Below are positions 27,853-37,150 of a stretch of DNA of 64,000 bases, in pieces. Numbering within the stretch: the stretch's first letter is position 1; every line of letters starts with the position of its first letter. The position numbers were made by a program, and so were the translations under genes. A model generated the notes under the pieces. That model saw only the letters and a list, made by a program, of their open reading frames with translations, had not been told where the DNA came from and did no database searches. This stretch comes from Amycolatopsis palatopharyngis (lineage in GTDB: Bacteria; Actinomycetota; Actinomycetes; Mycobacteriales; Pseudonocardiaceae): positions 1 to 64,000 of the forward strand of contig NZ_PQHZ01000001.1 of the NCBI RefSeq assembly GCF_003385185.1, in the 5' to 3' direction.

Positions 27853-29199
27853 ATGCCACCAAGCAGTGTGATAGCTCCCCCGCTGTCAGGACCACGAGCG
27901 GGGAAGGACTCCCGGGGAAAGGCATGGGGATTCACCGGGCTCCTCGTACTGCTCTATGTGATCAACTGGGGCGACAAGGCGGTACTGGGACTCGTGGCCC
28001 AACCGCTAAGCGAGGAACTCGGCTTGTCCGCTTCGCAGATCGGCTTCGTCGGAAGTGCGTTCTTCCTGACGTTCACCATCGGCGGGTTCTTCGCCGGCCT
28101 CCTGGACAGGTGGCTGCCACTCAAGTGGTCGCTCGTACTGCTGTCGATCGGCTGGGCCGTGGCGATGCTGCCGGTGGTGTTCGCCGCGACGTTCGCCGTA
28201 CTGCTGGCCAGCCGGATGCTGCTCGGACTCGTCGAGGGCCCGTCGAGCGCGATCGTTCACACCGGGGTGTATTCGTGGCATCCACCGGAGAAGCGCGGGG
28301 TGCCCTCGGCCTGTATCACCGCGGGAGCCTCGATCGCGAAGATCCTGGTCGCCCCCGCGCTCGCGTTCGTGGTCGCGGCCTGGGGCTGGCGTGCGGCGTT
28401 CGTGGTGCTCGCCGCGGTCGGGCTGGCATGGTGCGCGATCTGGGTGCCGACATGGCGTGAGGGCCCGTACGGCAAGCGGACGACCGCGCGGGCGGAATCG
28501 GACAAGCCGGCCGAAGCCAAGCCCACCGTGCCCAGCGTGCCGTGGGTCCGCATCTTCCTCACCCCGACGTTCCTCGGTGGTGCGGCCGCGGTCTTCGCCA
28601 TGTACGCGTTGGTGGCCGCCGTGCTGACCTGGCTGCCCTCCTACTTCGAGGTCGGGCTCGGTTACTCCCGTGTCGAAGCGGGAACCATGTTCGGCTTCCC
28701 CAGCATCGCGAGCCTGGTGATGCTGTTCGTGCTCACCACGGTCAGCGACCGGTTGATCTCCCGAGGATCGACCTCCAGGGTGCTGCGCGGCCTGCTCCCG
28801 GCCAGCGGCCTGCTGCTCTGCGGACTGGCACTCACCGCCCTGCCGTTCATCGACGTCCCGTGGCTCGCGGTCGCGGTCGTGTCCGTCGGATACGCGTTGG
28901 GGGCGAGCATCTTCCCGCTGTTCAACTCGGCGATCTCCGAAATCGTGCCCGCCCAGCAACTGGCGGGAACCCTGGGAGTCTTCCTGGCACTGATGTCGAT
29001 CGGCGGGCTCCTCGGCCCGTACCTGGCCGGAGTCATCGTCGACGGCGCCCCGTCCGCCGCGGAGGGATACGCGTCCGCGTTCCAGGTCTTCGGAATCATC
29101 GCGGTGGTCGGTGCGGGCATCGCATTGCTGACCGTCAACCCCGAGCGCGACAAGGCTCGCCTGCTGGGCGCACCGGTGGCGGCGGGAAGTTCGAACTGA
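27853..29199 (+). CDS. MFS transporter (organic-acid type)
   Basis: A 448-residue major facilitator with about 12 hydrophobic segments. The first helix carries YVINWGDKAVLGLVAQPLS, typical of the anion:cation symporter group (phthalate, tartrate and similar organic acids), and the loop after helix 2 is FAGLLDRW. It leads a plus-strand operon with a CoA ligase, thiolase and acyl-CoA dehydrogenases, so it likely imports the acid that the operon degrades. The ATG at 27853 is preferred to an upstream in-frame start at 27802. Confidence 0.9.
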   Translation: MPPSSVIAPPLSGPRAGKDSRGKAWGFTGLLVLLYVINWGDKAVLGLVAQPLSEELGLSASQIGFVGSAFFLTFTIGGFFAGLLDRWLPLKWSLVLLSIGWAVAMLPVVFAATFAVLLASRMLLGLVEGPSSAIVHTGVYSWHPPEKRGVPSACITAGASIAKILVAPALAFVVAAWGWRAAFVVLAAVGLAWCAIWVPTWREGPYGKRTTARAESDKPAEAKPTVPSVPWVRIFLTPTFLGGAAAVFAMYALVAAVLTWLPSYFEVGLGYSRVEAGTMFGFPSIASLVMLFVLTTVSDRLISRGSTSRVLRGLLPASGLLLCGLALTALPFIDVPWLAVAVVSVGYALGASIFPLFNSAISEIVPAQQLAGTLGVFLALMSIGGLLGPYLAGVIVDGAPSAAEGYASAFQVFGIIAVVGAGIALLTVNPERDKARLLGAPVAAGSSN

Positions 29200-29244
29200 G
29201 CGGATCCCTTCACCGGTTCGGTTGTCGAGCGACGAGGGAATGGC

Positions 29245-30774
29245 ATGTATCCAGGACTGCACGCACTGCGGACGCCGGACAAACCCGCGGCGATCGTGGC
29301 GGAAACCGGCGAGATGATCAGCTTCGGCGAACTGGAATCACGATCCGCCCGGTTCGCGAGGTGGATGTCCGAACACGGGCTACGCCGGGGCGACCACATC
29401 GCGGTGCTGTCCGACAACGACCTCACCGTGTTCGAGCTCTACTGGGCCGCGATACGTTCCGGCCTGTACGTCACGATGGTGAACTGCCACCTGGCGCCGG
29501 CAGAGGCCGCGTACATCGTGAACGACTGCGGGGCGAAGGTTCTCGTGGTGTCCGGAGCGCTCGCCGAACTCGCCGAGGCCATTGTGGACGCTACTTCCTC
29601 GGTCGAGGCGAGGCTGGCCTTCGGCGGGCCGGTCCACGGCTACTCCGACTACGAGCGGTCGATGGCACCGGTCAGCGACCTGCCTCCGGTGGACCAGCCG
29701 AGGGGCAGCGACATGCTGTACTCCTCGGGCACCACCGGACGACCAAAGGGCATCAAGACCCCACTCCCGGCGACTCAGGTCGACCAACCACCTGGCGACC
29801 CGCGCGTGGAACTCCTGCGGCGCAACTACGCGGGCGACGAGAACACCGTCTACCTCTCCCCCGCACCGATCTACCACGCCGCGCCACTGCGTTTCAGTGC
29901 CGCCACACAGGCCCTCGGCGGCACCGTGGTGCTGATGCGGAAGTTCGAGGCCGAAACATCGCTCGCGCTGATCGAGAAGTACCGGATCACCCACAGCCAG
30001 TGGGTTCCGACCCATTTCGTGCGCCTGCTCAAGCTGTCCGAGGAGGTGCGCGGGGCCTACGACACCTCCTCGATGAAGGCCGCGATCCACGCGGCGGCCT
30101 CGTGTCCCATTCCGGTCAAGCAGGCCATGATCGACTGGTGGGGCGAGATCATCTTCGAGTACTACTCGTCCACGGAGTCGGCGGGATCGACCCAGATCAC
30201 TCCGGCCGAGTGGCTCCGGAAGCCGGGAAGCGTGGGGCAGAGCGGCCCGAACTCGACCGGCATCGTCCACATCTGCGGCCCAGACGGTGCCGAACTCGGG
30301 CCGAACGACATCGGCACCATCTACTTCGAGCGCGACGACTGGGCCTTCGAGTACCACAACGATCCGGAGAAGACGGCCGCCGCGCGGCATCCGCGGCACG
30401 GCAACTGGTCCACCACAGGAGACATCGGATACCTCGACGAGGACGGATACCTCTTCCTCACCGACCGGAGCCAATTCGTGATCATCTCGGGCGGGGTCAA
30501 CATCTACCCGCAGGAGATCGAGAACTGCCTGAGCCTGCACCCGGGGATCCTCGACGTCGCCGTGATCGGTACGCCCGACGAGGAAATGGGCGAGACCGTC
30601 ACAGCGATCGCGCAGACGGTGCCCGGCGTCGCCGGGGACCAGGAACTGGCAGCGGACATCATCGCCTACTGCCGCGAACGGATCGCGCACTACAAATGCC
30701 CTCGCAATGTCGAGTTCGTCCCCGAACTTCCCCGTACACCGACCGGCAAGCTCATCAAGAGCGCGCTCACCTGA
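29245..30774 (+). CDS. AMP-forming acyl-CoA synthetase (FadD-like)
   Basis: A 509-residue ANL ligase. Motifs: YSSGTTGRPKGI near 154, YYSSTESAG near 306, TTGDIGYLDEDGYLFLTDR near 390, SGGVNIYPQEIE, and the catalytic PTGKLIKSAL at the C-terminus. The DRSQFVIISGGVNIYP block places it with FadD-type ligases of steroid and branched-acid clusters. It follows the transporter by 45 bp and precedes the thiolase by 25 bp, so it probably activates the imported acid. Confidence 0.92.
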   Translation: MYPGLHALRTPDKPAAIVAETGEMISFGELESRSARFARWMSEHGLRRGDHIAVLSDNDLTVFELYWAAIRSGLYVTMVNCHLAPAEAAYIVNDCGAKVLVVSGALAELAEAIVDATSSVEARLAFGGPVHGYSDYERSMAPVSDLPPVDQPRGSDMLYSSGTTGRPKGIKTPLPATQVDQPPGDPRVELLRRNYAGDENTVYLSPAPIYHAAPLRFSAATQALGGTVVLMRKFEAETSLALIEKYRITHSQWVPTHFVRLLKLSEEVRGAYDTSSMKAAIHAAASCPIPVKQAMIDWWGEIIFEYYSSTESAGSTQITPAEWLRKPGSVGQSGPNSTGIVHICGPDGAELGPNDIGTIYFERDDWAFEYHNDPEKTAAARHPRHGNWSTTGDIGYLDEDGYLFLTDRSQFVIISGGVNIYPQEIENCLSLHPGILDVAVIGTPDEEMGETVTAIAQTVPGVAGDQELAADIIAYCRERIAHYKCPRNVEFVPELPRTPTGKLIKSALT

Positions 30775-30799
30775 AACCACGACACAACGAGGAGAAGCC

Positions 30800-31933
30800 A
30801 TGAGGGACGCGGTCGTTGTCGACGCCGTGCGCACACCGGTAGGCAAACGCAACGGAGCACTGTCCGGGATCCATCCCGCGGACCTGTCGGCACACGTGCT
30901 CACCACACTCGTCGACCGCACCGGCCTGCGTCCCGAGGAGGTCGACGATGTCGTGTGGGGTTGCGTGGGTCAGGTGGGTGATCAGTCCGGCAACATCGGC
31001 CGGGTCGCCGTGCTCGCCGCGGGATGGCCGGAGTCGGTACCCAGCACCTCGGTCGACCGGCGCTGCGGATCGAGTCAGCAGGCCGTCCACTTCGCAGCCG
31101 CGGGCGTCATCGCCGGGCACTACGACTTCGTGATCGCGGGCGGTGTCGAGTCGATGAGCCGGGTACCGATGGGGTCGGCGGCACAAAGCGGCACGCCGTA
31201 TCCCGACTCCGTCCTCGGCCGTTACGACGTGCCCGGATTCAACCAGGGCATCGGGGCCGAGATGATAGCCGACAAGTGGAGCCTCGCGAGGCAACAGCTG
31301 GACGAGTACTCCGCCCGGTCCCACGCGAGGGCGGCCGCGGCCGTGGATTCGGGCGCGCTCGACGGACAACTCGCTCCCATCCCCGACGGCCTGCGGGCCG
31401 ACGAAGGGATCCGCCGCGGCTCCTCGGCGGAGACACTCGCCGGACTGAAGACCGCGTTCCGCGACGACGGCGTGATCACGGCCGGGAACTCGTCCCAGAT
31501 CTCCGATGGCGCGGGCGCCCTGTTGATCACCTCAGGCGAGACCGCCGCCTCGCGCGGACTGCGCCCGATCGCCCGCGTGCACACCGTCGCGATCGCGGGC
31601 GACGACCCGGTCATCATGCTGACGGCCCCGATCGCGGCCACGGCGAAGGTGCTGGCGAAGTCCGGCCTGCGGATCGAGGACATCGGCGCCTTCGAGGTGA
31701 ACGAGGCCTTCGCGCCCGTTCCGCTCGCCTGGCAGGCGGAAACCGGTGCTCCGGATGAACTGCTCAACCCGTTGGGTGGAGCCATCGCGGTCGGGCACCC
31801 GCTCGGCGGTTCCGGCGCCGTGCTGATGACTCGCCTCGTGCACCACATGAAGGACAACGGCATCCGATACGGACTGCAGACCATGTGCGAGGCGGGCGGC
31901 ATGGCCAACGCCACCATTCTCGAACTGCTCTGA
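30800..31933 (+). CDS. Acetyl-CoA acyltransferase (thiolase)
   Basis: A 377-residue thiolase. The nucleophile Cys is in SVDRRCGSSQQAVHFA, the base His in GHPLGGSGAVLM, and the second Cys in MCEAGGMANA; NEAFAPV is also present. It cleaves 3-oxoacyl-CoA with CoA. The CEAGGM variant at the C-terminus departs slightly from the common CxGGGxG pattern but keeps the Cys. The ATG has GAGGAGAAG upstream. It is followed by 193 bp with no gene, in which the heptamer GACAACT is repeated near 32090 just before the next ribosome site; I see no other feature there. Confidence 0.92.
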   Translation: MRDAVVVDAVRTPVGKRNGALSGIHPADLSAHVLTTLVDRTGLRPEEVDDVVWGCVGQVGDQSGNIGRVAVLAAGWPESVPSTSVDRRCGSSQQAVHFAAAGVIAGHYDFVIAGGVESMSRVPMGSAAQSGTPYPDSVLGRYDVPGFNQGIGAEMIADKWSLARQQLDEYSARSHARAAAAVDSGALDGQLAPIPDGLRADEGIRRGSSAETLAGLKTAFRDDGVITAGNSSQISDGAGALLITSGETAASRGLRPIARVHTVAIAGDDPVIMLTAPIAATAKVLAKSGLRIEDIGAFEVNEAFAPVPLAWQAETGAPDELLNPLGGAIAVGHPLGGSGAVLMTRLVHHMKDNGIRYGLQTMCEAGGMANATILELL

Positions 31934-32126
31934 CCAGGGCGTCCGACAACTACGGATTGCGAGGTCAAGGTGATCCGTGGAACTCGGCCGACGAAGTCCC
32001 GATATCGAGGCGGCAGGGCGTCACGCAGCAGAACTGGACAGGCCCCGAAAAGTCAGAGCCCTGGCGACTCGATAGCGGACCCGAGTTCTCAGACAACTCT
32101 GACAACTATCCACAAAGGACAAGCAG

Positions 32127-33272
32127 ATGAAGAGCACGATCTACACCGAGGATCACGACAGTTTCCGTGAGATGGCGAGAGAGTTCCTCGCCAAGGAGGT
32201 CGTCCCGCATTTTCCGGACTGGGAGACGGCGGGCCTGGTGCCGCGCGAGGTCTTCAACCAGATCGGTGACCTTGGTGTGCTGGGGATCCAGGTGCCGGAG
32301 GAGTACGGCGGCGCGGGCTCCGACAGTTTCCTGTACTCCGCGGTCTGGGCCGAGGAAACGGCGCGGGCGTACGTCAACCTCGGCGGCCTCAGCGTGCACA
32401 TGAACGTGGTGCTGCCGTACTTTCTCGCATACTGCTCGGAGGAGCAGAAGCGGCGCTGGTTCCCCGGTCTTGCCTGCGGCGAGCTGATGACGTCCATCGC
32501 GATGACCGAGCCCGGCACCGGGTCCGACCTCGCGGGGATGACGACCAGCGCCACGAGGCAGGGTGAACACTTCGTCCTGAACGGGGCGAAGACCTTCATC
32601 AGCGGAGGCATCAACGCCGACCTCGTCGTGGTGGTCGCCCGCACCGGCAGGGGCGAGAACCGCAGGGACGGGCTGTCACTGCTCGTTGTCGAACGCGACA
32701 TGGTGGGCTTCACCCGTGGCCGCAATCTCGACAAGATCGGGCTGAAGACCCAGGACACCGCCGAACTCTTCTTCGAGGACGTCCGGGTCCCGGTTGCCAA
32801 CCTGCTCGGCGAGGAAGGCAAGGCCTTCAGTTACCTGACGAGCAATCTCCCCCAGGAGCGTCTGGGAATCGCGGTCGGAGCGCAGGCGGCCGCCGAGGCG
32901 GCACTGACAACGACATTGGAGTACGTGCGGGAACGGAAGGTGTTCGGCACCACCGTATCCGCCTTTCAGAACACGAAGTTCGAACTGGCTGCCTGTGCCA
33001 TCGACATCGAAGCGGGCCGGTCCTTCCTGGACCGGGCCCTGGCCGAACACGAAGCAGGGGAACTGTCCTCCGCCGACGCCGCCAAGGTGAAGGTCTTCTG
33101 CACCGAGGTCCAGGACCGGGTGATCGACCGCTGCCTGCAGTTGCACGGCGGCTACGGATACATGCGCGAGTATCCGATCGCCCGCCTCTACGCCGACGCC
33201 AGGGTCACTCGCATCTTCGGCGGCACCACCGAGGTGTTGAAGACCATCGTCGCCAAGTCCCTCGACCTGTAG
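32127..33272 (+). CDS. Acyl-CoA dehydrogenase (LCAD/IVD-type active site)
   Basis: A 381-residue flavin acyl-CoA dehydrogenase. FAD/substrate signatures are AMTEPGTGSDLAGM and LQLHGGYGYMREYPIARLYADARV. The C-terminal segment reads IFGGTTEVLK, with Gly where medium-chain enzymes carry the Glu base; the alternative base used by long-chain and isovaleryl types is present in LPQERLGIAVG. This favours longer or branched substrates. AAAGGA precedes the ATG. It leads the second half of the operon with an SDR, a crotonase and two more dehydrogenase subunits. Confidence 0.92.
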   Translation: MKSTIYTEDHDSFREMAREFLAKEVVPHFPDWETAGLVPREVFNQIGDLGVLGIQVPEEYGGAGSDSFLYSAVWAEETARAYVNLGGLSVHMNVVLPYFLAYCSEEQKRRWFPGLACGELMTSIAMTEPGTGSDLAGMTTSATRQGEHFVLNGAKTFISGGINADLVVVVARTGRGENRRDGLSLLVVERDMVGFTRGRNLDKIGLKTQDTAELFFEDVRVPVANLLGEEGKAFSYLTSNLPQERLGIAVGAQAAAEAALTTTLEYVRERKVFGTTVSAFQNTKFELAACAIDIEAGRSFLDRALAEHEAGELSSADAAKVKVFCTEVQDRVIDRCLQLHGGYGYMREYPIARLYADARVTRIFGGTTEVLKTIVAKSLDL

Positions 33273-33296
33273 CGCGACTACCGAGAAAGGCAACAC

Positions 33297-34061
33297 ATGC
33301 GTTTGGAAGGATTGTCCACAGCCGTCACCGGTGGTGCGTCAGGACTCGGGCTGGCGACGGCCCAGCGCCTGGTCAAGGCGGGCGGCAAGGTGACCATCAT
33401 CGACCTGCCCACCTCCCCGGGTGCGGAGATCGCGAAGGAACTCGGCGAGTCCGCCCTGTTCGTCGCCGCCGACGTGACCGACGCGGAGCAGTTCGGAGCG
33501 GCACTCGACGCGGCCGACGAGCACGGCGACCTCCGCGGACTCGTCCACTGTGCCGGAGCCAGCCGCAAGATCAGATTGCTGGACAGGGAAGGCAATCCGG
33601 GATCTCTCGAGGACTTCGAATGGGTGGTCAGGCTCAACCTGATCGGCTCGTTCAACGCGCTGCGCCTCGGCGCCGCTCGCATCGCTCGCCACGACGAGAT
33701 CGATCAGGAACGCGGCGCCATTGTGATGACCGCGTCGGTCGCGGCGTATGAGGGTCAGATCGGCCAGATTCCCTACACCGCGTCGAAAGCGGGCATCGTC
33801 GGCATGACGCTGACCGCGGCCCGCGACCTGGCGAGCAGGTCGATCCGGGTGTGCACGATCGCGCCGGGGATCATGGACACCCCGTTGCTGGCCCGGCTGC
33901 GCGACGACGTGCGCGCATCGCTCGAAGCCACCGTACCCAACCCGGCACGCCTCGGTCACACCGACGAGTTCGGGCAACTGGCCTGCGCCATCCTGGAGAA
34001 CGGCTACCTCAACGGCGAGACCATCCGGCTCGACGGTGCCATCCGGATGGCCCCTCGTTGA
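33297..34061 (+). CDS. SDR-family dehydrogenase (3-hydroxyacyl-CoA dehydrogenase-like)
   Basis: A 254-residue short-chain dehydrogenase with the Rossmann motif TGGASGLGLA, a catalytic Ser in IVMTASVAAYEG and YTASK. The sequence after YTASK (KAGIVGMTLTAARDLASRSIRVCTIAPGIMDTPLL, given here in part) resembles type-2 3-hydroxyacyl-CoA dehydrogenases (HSD17B10 group). With the ACAD, crotonase and thiolase it completes a beta-oxidation set. It starts 24 bp after the dehydrogenase gene. Confidence 0.9.
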   Translation: MRLEGLSTAVTGGASGLGLATAQRLVKAGGKVTIIDLPTSPGAEIAKELGESALFVAADVTDAEQFGAALDAADEHGDLRGLVHCAGASRKIRLLDREGNPGSLEDFEWVVRLNLIGSFNALRLGAARIARHDEIDQERGAIVMTASVAAYEGQIGQIPYTASKAGIVGMTLTAARDLASRSIRVCTIAPGIMDTPLLARLRDDVRASLEATVPNPARLGHTDEFGQLACAILENGYLNGETIRLDGAIRMAPR

Positions 34062-34075
34062 ACGGGGAGAAGGCC

Positions 34076-34876
34076 GTGGAAGAACCAGTGCTGGTCGAGC
34101 GGGACGGCCATGTCGAAACGTGGACCATCAATCTGCCCGAGCAGCGCAATCCGGTGTCGGGAGACGCCGTCATCGACGCGCTGGTGTCCGCAGTGGATTC
34201 CGTCAACGCCGACCACGGCGTCCGTGCGGTCATTCTCACGGGCGCCGGTTCGGCCTTCTCGGCAGGCGGCAACATCAAGGACATGGCCGAGCAGAAGGGA
34301 CTGTTCGGCGGCACCCCGTACCGTCAGCGTGACGGCTACCGAAACGGAATCCAGCGCATTCCCCGTGCCCTGTACCGTTGCGACGTCCCGCTCATCGCGG
34401 CCGTGAACGGCCCCGCCATCGGCGCGGGCTGCGATCTCGCGCTCATGTGTGATCTGCGGATCGCCTCGGAGTCCGCCTTCTTCGCCGAGAGCTTCGTCAA
34501 GCTCGGTATCATCCCCGGAGACGGCGGCGCATGGTTTCTGCCGCGCGCGATCGGCGCGGCTCGCGCGGCGGAGATGGCATTGACCGGCGATCGCGTCGAC
34601 GCCCGCACGGCGTTGGACTGGGGCCTGGTCTCCCGGGTGGTGCCATCGTCGACGCTGCTCCGGGAGACACGCGAGCTCGCGGACCGGATCGCGGTCAACC
34701 CACCGCACGCCGTGCGGATGGCCAAGAAACTGTTGCGGGAGGCGCAGCACCAGAGCCTGGACGGTGTCCTCGAACTGTCCGCCGCGATGCAGGCACTGGC
34801 CCATCACACCGGTGATCACCGAGAAGCACTCTCCGCCTTCCGGGAGAAGCGGCCGGGAACATTCATCGGTGAATGA
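34076..34876 (+). CDS. Crotonase-family enoyl-CoA hydratase/isomerase
   Basis: A 266-residue crotonase-fold protein. The first hydratase Glu position is occupied by Phe (FFAESFVKLGII), while the second Glu is kept in AAEMALTGD; an Asp follows in IIPGDGGAWFLPRAIG. This pattern is intermediate between hydratases and PaaG-type isomerases. The GTG start at 34076 has GGAGAAGG immediately upstream. It sits in the beta-oxidation operon, 14 bp after the SDR gene. Confidence 0.9.
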   Translation: MEEPVLVERDGHVETWTINLPEQRNPVSGDAVIDALVSAVDSVNADHGVRAVILTGAGSAFSAGGNIKDMAEQKGLFGGTPYRQRDGYRNGIQRIPRALYRCDVPLIAAVNGPAIGAGCDLALMCDLRIASESAFFAESFVKLGIIPGDGGAWFLPRAIGAARAAEMALTGDRVDARTALDWGLVSRVVPSSTLLRETRELADRIAVNPPHAVRMAKKLLREAQHQSLDGVLELSAAMQALAHHTGDHREALSAFREKRPGTFIGE

Positions 34877-34892
34877 CGAAGGAGTACGAACC

Positions 34893-36071
34893 GTGCAGAG
34901 CAGGCCGTTCCCGCCAGTGGTGCGAGAAACCCCGCAAGTCGCGGCATTGCGGCTCGAGGTACGCGGCTTCCTCGAGCGGAAGATCCGCGCCGGCGCGTTC
35001 AACCCTGGCGTGGACACCTGGCTGACGAGGTGGGACGAGGCGTTCTCCCGGGAACTGGCCGAGCGAGGATGGGTCGGGATGACCATTCCGACCCGGTACG
35101 GCGGACACGGCAGGACGTTCATGGAACGCTTCGTCGTCACCGAGGAACTGCTCGCCGCGGGAGCGCCCGTCGCGGCTCACTGGATCGCCGACCGGCAGAT
35201 CGCACCGTCCCTGCTGAAGTTCGGCACCGAGCGGCAGAAGCATCGGTTCCTCCCGGCCATCGCGCGGGGCGAGTGCTTCTTCGGTATCGGGATGAGCGAA
35301 CCGGACTCCGGCTCCGATCTGGCGAGTGTGCGCACCAAGGCGGTTCGGGTCGACGGCGGCTGGACGGTCACCGGGACCAAGGTGTGGACCTCGGGCGCAC
35401 ACCGAGCGCACGCGTTCTTCGCGCTCGCGCGGTCGGCTCCCCAGGACACCGCCGACCGGCACGCCGGTCTGAGCCAGTACATCGTCGATCTCCGCTCCCC
35501 GGGTGTACGGATCCGCCCGATCACCTCCATGAACGGCGACCAGCATTTCAACGAGGTCTTCCTGGACGACGTGTTCGTCCCTGACGACATGGTCCTCGGG
35601 CGGATCGGCGAAGGGTGGAAACAGGTGACCTCGGAGCTGGGTTACGAACGCAGCGGGCCGGAACGCTGCCTCTCCACGTTCCCGCTCCTTGCCGAAACCA
35701 TCGAGACCATGGGACACCGAAACCTCCCACACCATCCCGACGCCGGGCGCTACCTGGCCCGCACGGTGGGACTTCATCACATGTCGACCGCCGTGGCCGG
35801 CGCCCTGGAACGGGGAGAACCGGCGGACACCGCGGCAGCCATGGTGAAAGTCCTTGGCACCACGACAGAGGGCGACATCGTCGATCTCGCCGACCGGCTG
35901 TCCGGCGACGGTGGCAGTGGCAGTGGCGGTGGTGGCGGCGGCGTCAAGGAAACGGCGAGACTCACCGAACTCGTTTCCGCCGGGATTCTGCAACGGCCCG
36001 GATTCACCCTCCGCGGCGGGACCAACGAGATCTTGCGCGGCGTGATCGCCCGTGGCCTTGGGATGCGCTGA
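34893..36071 (+). CDS. Acyl-CoA dehydrogenase, large/catalytic-type subunit with Gly/Ser insert
   Basis: A 392-residue FadE-type dehydrogenase with GMSEPDSGSDLASVRTKA and the C-terminal RGGTNEILRGVIARGLG. An unusual low-complexity run (GGSGSGGGGGG near residues 338-348) lies in a helical part of the C-terminal domain and is encoded by a GGY/AGY repeat at 35908-35942. The GTG at 34893 has AAGGAG eight bases upstream. The following gene encodes a shorter partner; pairs like this form alpha2beta2 dehydrogenases in actinobacterial steroid side-chain degradation. Confidence 0.9.
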   Translation: MQSRPFPPVVRETPQVAALRLEVRGFLERKIRAGAFNPGVDTWLTRWDEAFSRELAERGWVGMTIPTRYGGHGRTFMERFVVTEELLAAGAPVAAHWIADRQIAPSLLKFGTERQKHRFLPAIARGECFFGIGMSEPDSGSDLASVRTKAVRVDGGWTVTGTKVWTSGAHRAHAFFALARSAPQDTADRHAGLSQYIVDLRSPGVRIRPITSMNGDQHFNEVFLDDVFVPDDMVLGRIGEGWKQVTSELGYERSGPERCLSTFPLLAETIETMGHRNLPHHPDAGRYLARTVGLHHMSTAVAGALERGEPADTAAAMVKVLGTTTEGDIVDLADRLSGDGGSGSGGGGGGVKETARLTELVSAGILQRPGFTLRGGTNEILRGVIARGLGMR

Positions 36072-37150
36072 TGAGCACACAGGATGTCGTCGATCACGAA
36101 CTCGTGTCCATGATGAACTCGGTGTTCGCCGCGCAACGCCCGGCAGGCGACCGGCCGCGGCGGCCGGTGCGGCTGGATACTCAGCTGTGGAAGAACCTCG
36201 AATCGCTCGGCCTGACCCGGCTCACCGGCACGGAACTCGCCGGCGGTAGCGGCGCGGGCTGGCATGAATCCGCCGCCCTGCTCAGTGCGGCCGCACGTCA
36301 TGCGGTGCGGCTGCCCCTCGCCGAACACGACCTGCTCGCGGGATGGCTCCTGGAGAAGGCGGGGTTGCCCGCCGACGACGCGATCCGCACCGCGTGCGTG
36401 CTCGACGGGAAGGGGATCGCACGAGCGGTGCCCTGGGCAGGCGCGGCCGATCACGTCGTCGTCCTGTGCGACACCGGTGCCGGGTGGAGGATCGCGGACC
36501 TTCCAGCGAGCGAGATCGGCATCGGTACGGGTCACAACCTCGCGGGCGAGCCCCGCGACGACGTGACCGTCGATCCGGCCATTGTGGATGGCCCCGCAGT
36601 CGGCGACGAGACCGTGCACGAGTTCTTCCTCCGCGGGGCGCTCGCCAGGTCCCTGCAGATGTGCGCGGCGCTGGAGCGGATCGTCCAGCTCTGCGTCGCG
36701 CACACGATCGAACGGGAACAGTTCGGTCGTGCGCTGGCCAGGTTCCAGGCGGTCCAGCAACTGGTGGCCGACATCGCCGCCGAGACCGCCCTCGCGAGGG
36801 CGACCGTTGACGCGGCGGTCGGCGAGGTCGCCCCCGGCTGGGACGGCGACGCCGGTTTCCATGTCGCCGTCGCGAAGTCCTGTGCCGGCCACGCCGCGTC
36901 TGTCGTCGTCCGGAATGCCCACCAGATCCACGGCGCGATAGGCACAACCGCCGAGCACGAACTGCACGAGTTCACCAATCCGGTCCTGGCCTGGCGCTCG
37001 GAGTTCGGTTCCGTCCACCACTGGGACCAGCTGCTCACCACGGCCGCGACCGGCGCGGGCCGGGCAGGCTGCTGGTCGCTGGTGGCCGGACCGGTGCGAC
37101 CGTCCTCCTGGCCTCACCTGAGCGAGGTATCTCCAGGTGCCGGCTCCTGA
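36071..37150 (+). CDS. Acyl-CoA dehydrogenase partner subunit (FadE beta-type)
   Basis: A 359-residue divergent acyl-CoA dehydrogenase homologue. It has the C-terminal helical domain (IEREQFGRALARFQAVQQLVADIAAET, shown in part, and HQIHGAIGTTAEHELHEFT) but lacks the usual TEPxxGSD flavin motif and a clear catalytic base. It is probably the non-catalytic half of a heterotetramer with the preceding protein, whose stop overlaps its ATG by one base (TGATG). Its last 37 bases overlap the 3' end of the opposing MFS gene. Confidence 0.87.
   Translation: MSTQDVVDHELVSMMNSVFAAQRPAGDRPRRPVRLDTQLWKNLESLGLTRLTGTELAGGSGAGWHESAALLSAAARHAVRLPLAEHDLLAGWLLEKAGLPADDAIRTACVLDGKGIARAVPWAGAADHVVVLCDTGAGWRIADLPASEIGIGTGHNLAGEPRDDVTVDPAIVDGPAVGDETVHEFFLRGALARSLQMCAALERIVQLCVAHTIEREQFGRALARFQAVQQLVADIAAETALARATVDAAVGEVAPGWDGDAGFHVAVAKSCAGHAASVVVRNAHQIHGAIGTTAEHELHEFTNPVLAWRSEFGSVHHWDQLLTTAATGAGRAGCWSLVAGPVRPSSWPHLSEVSPGAGS

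Noticed and set aside
28542..30803. 753-codon plus-strand frame across the MFS and ligase genes
   Set aside because: It is out of frame with both, crosses their junction, and its translation is Arg/Pro-rich with no recognisable domain.
31934..32126. Possible small gene or riboswitch in the 193-bp gap between thiolase and acyl-CoA dehydrogenase
   Set aside because: No conserved RNA motif or convincing short frame was seen; only a repeated GACAACT heptamer near the next ribosome site.
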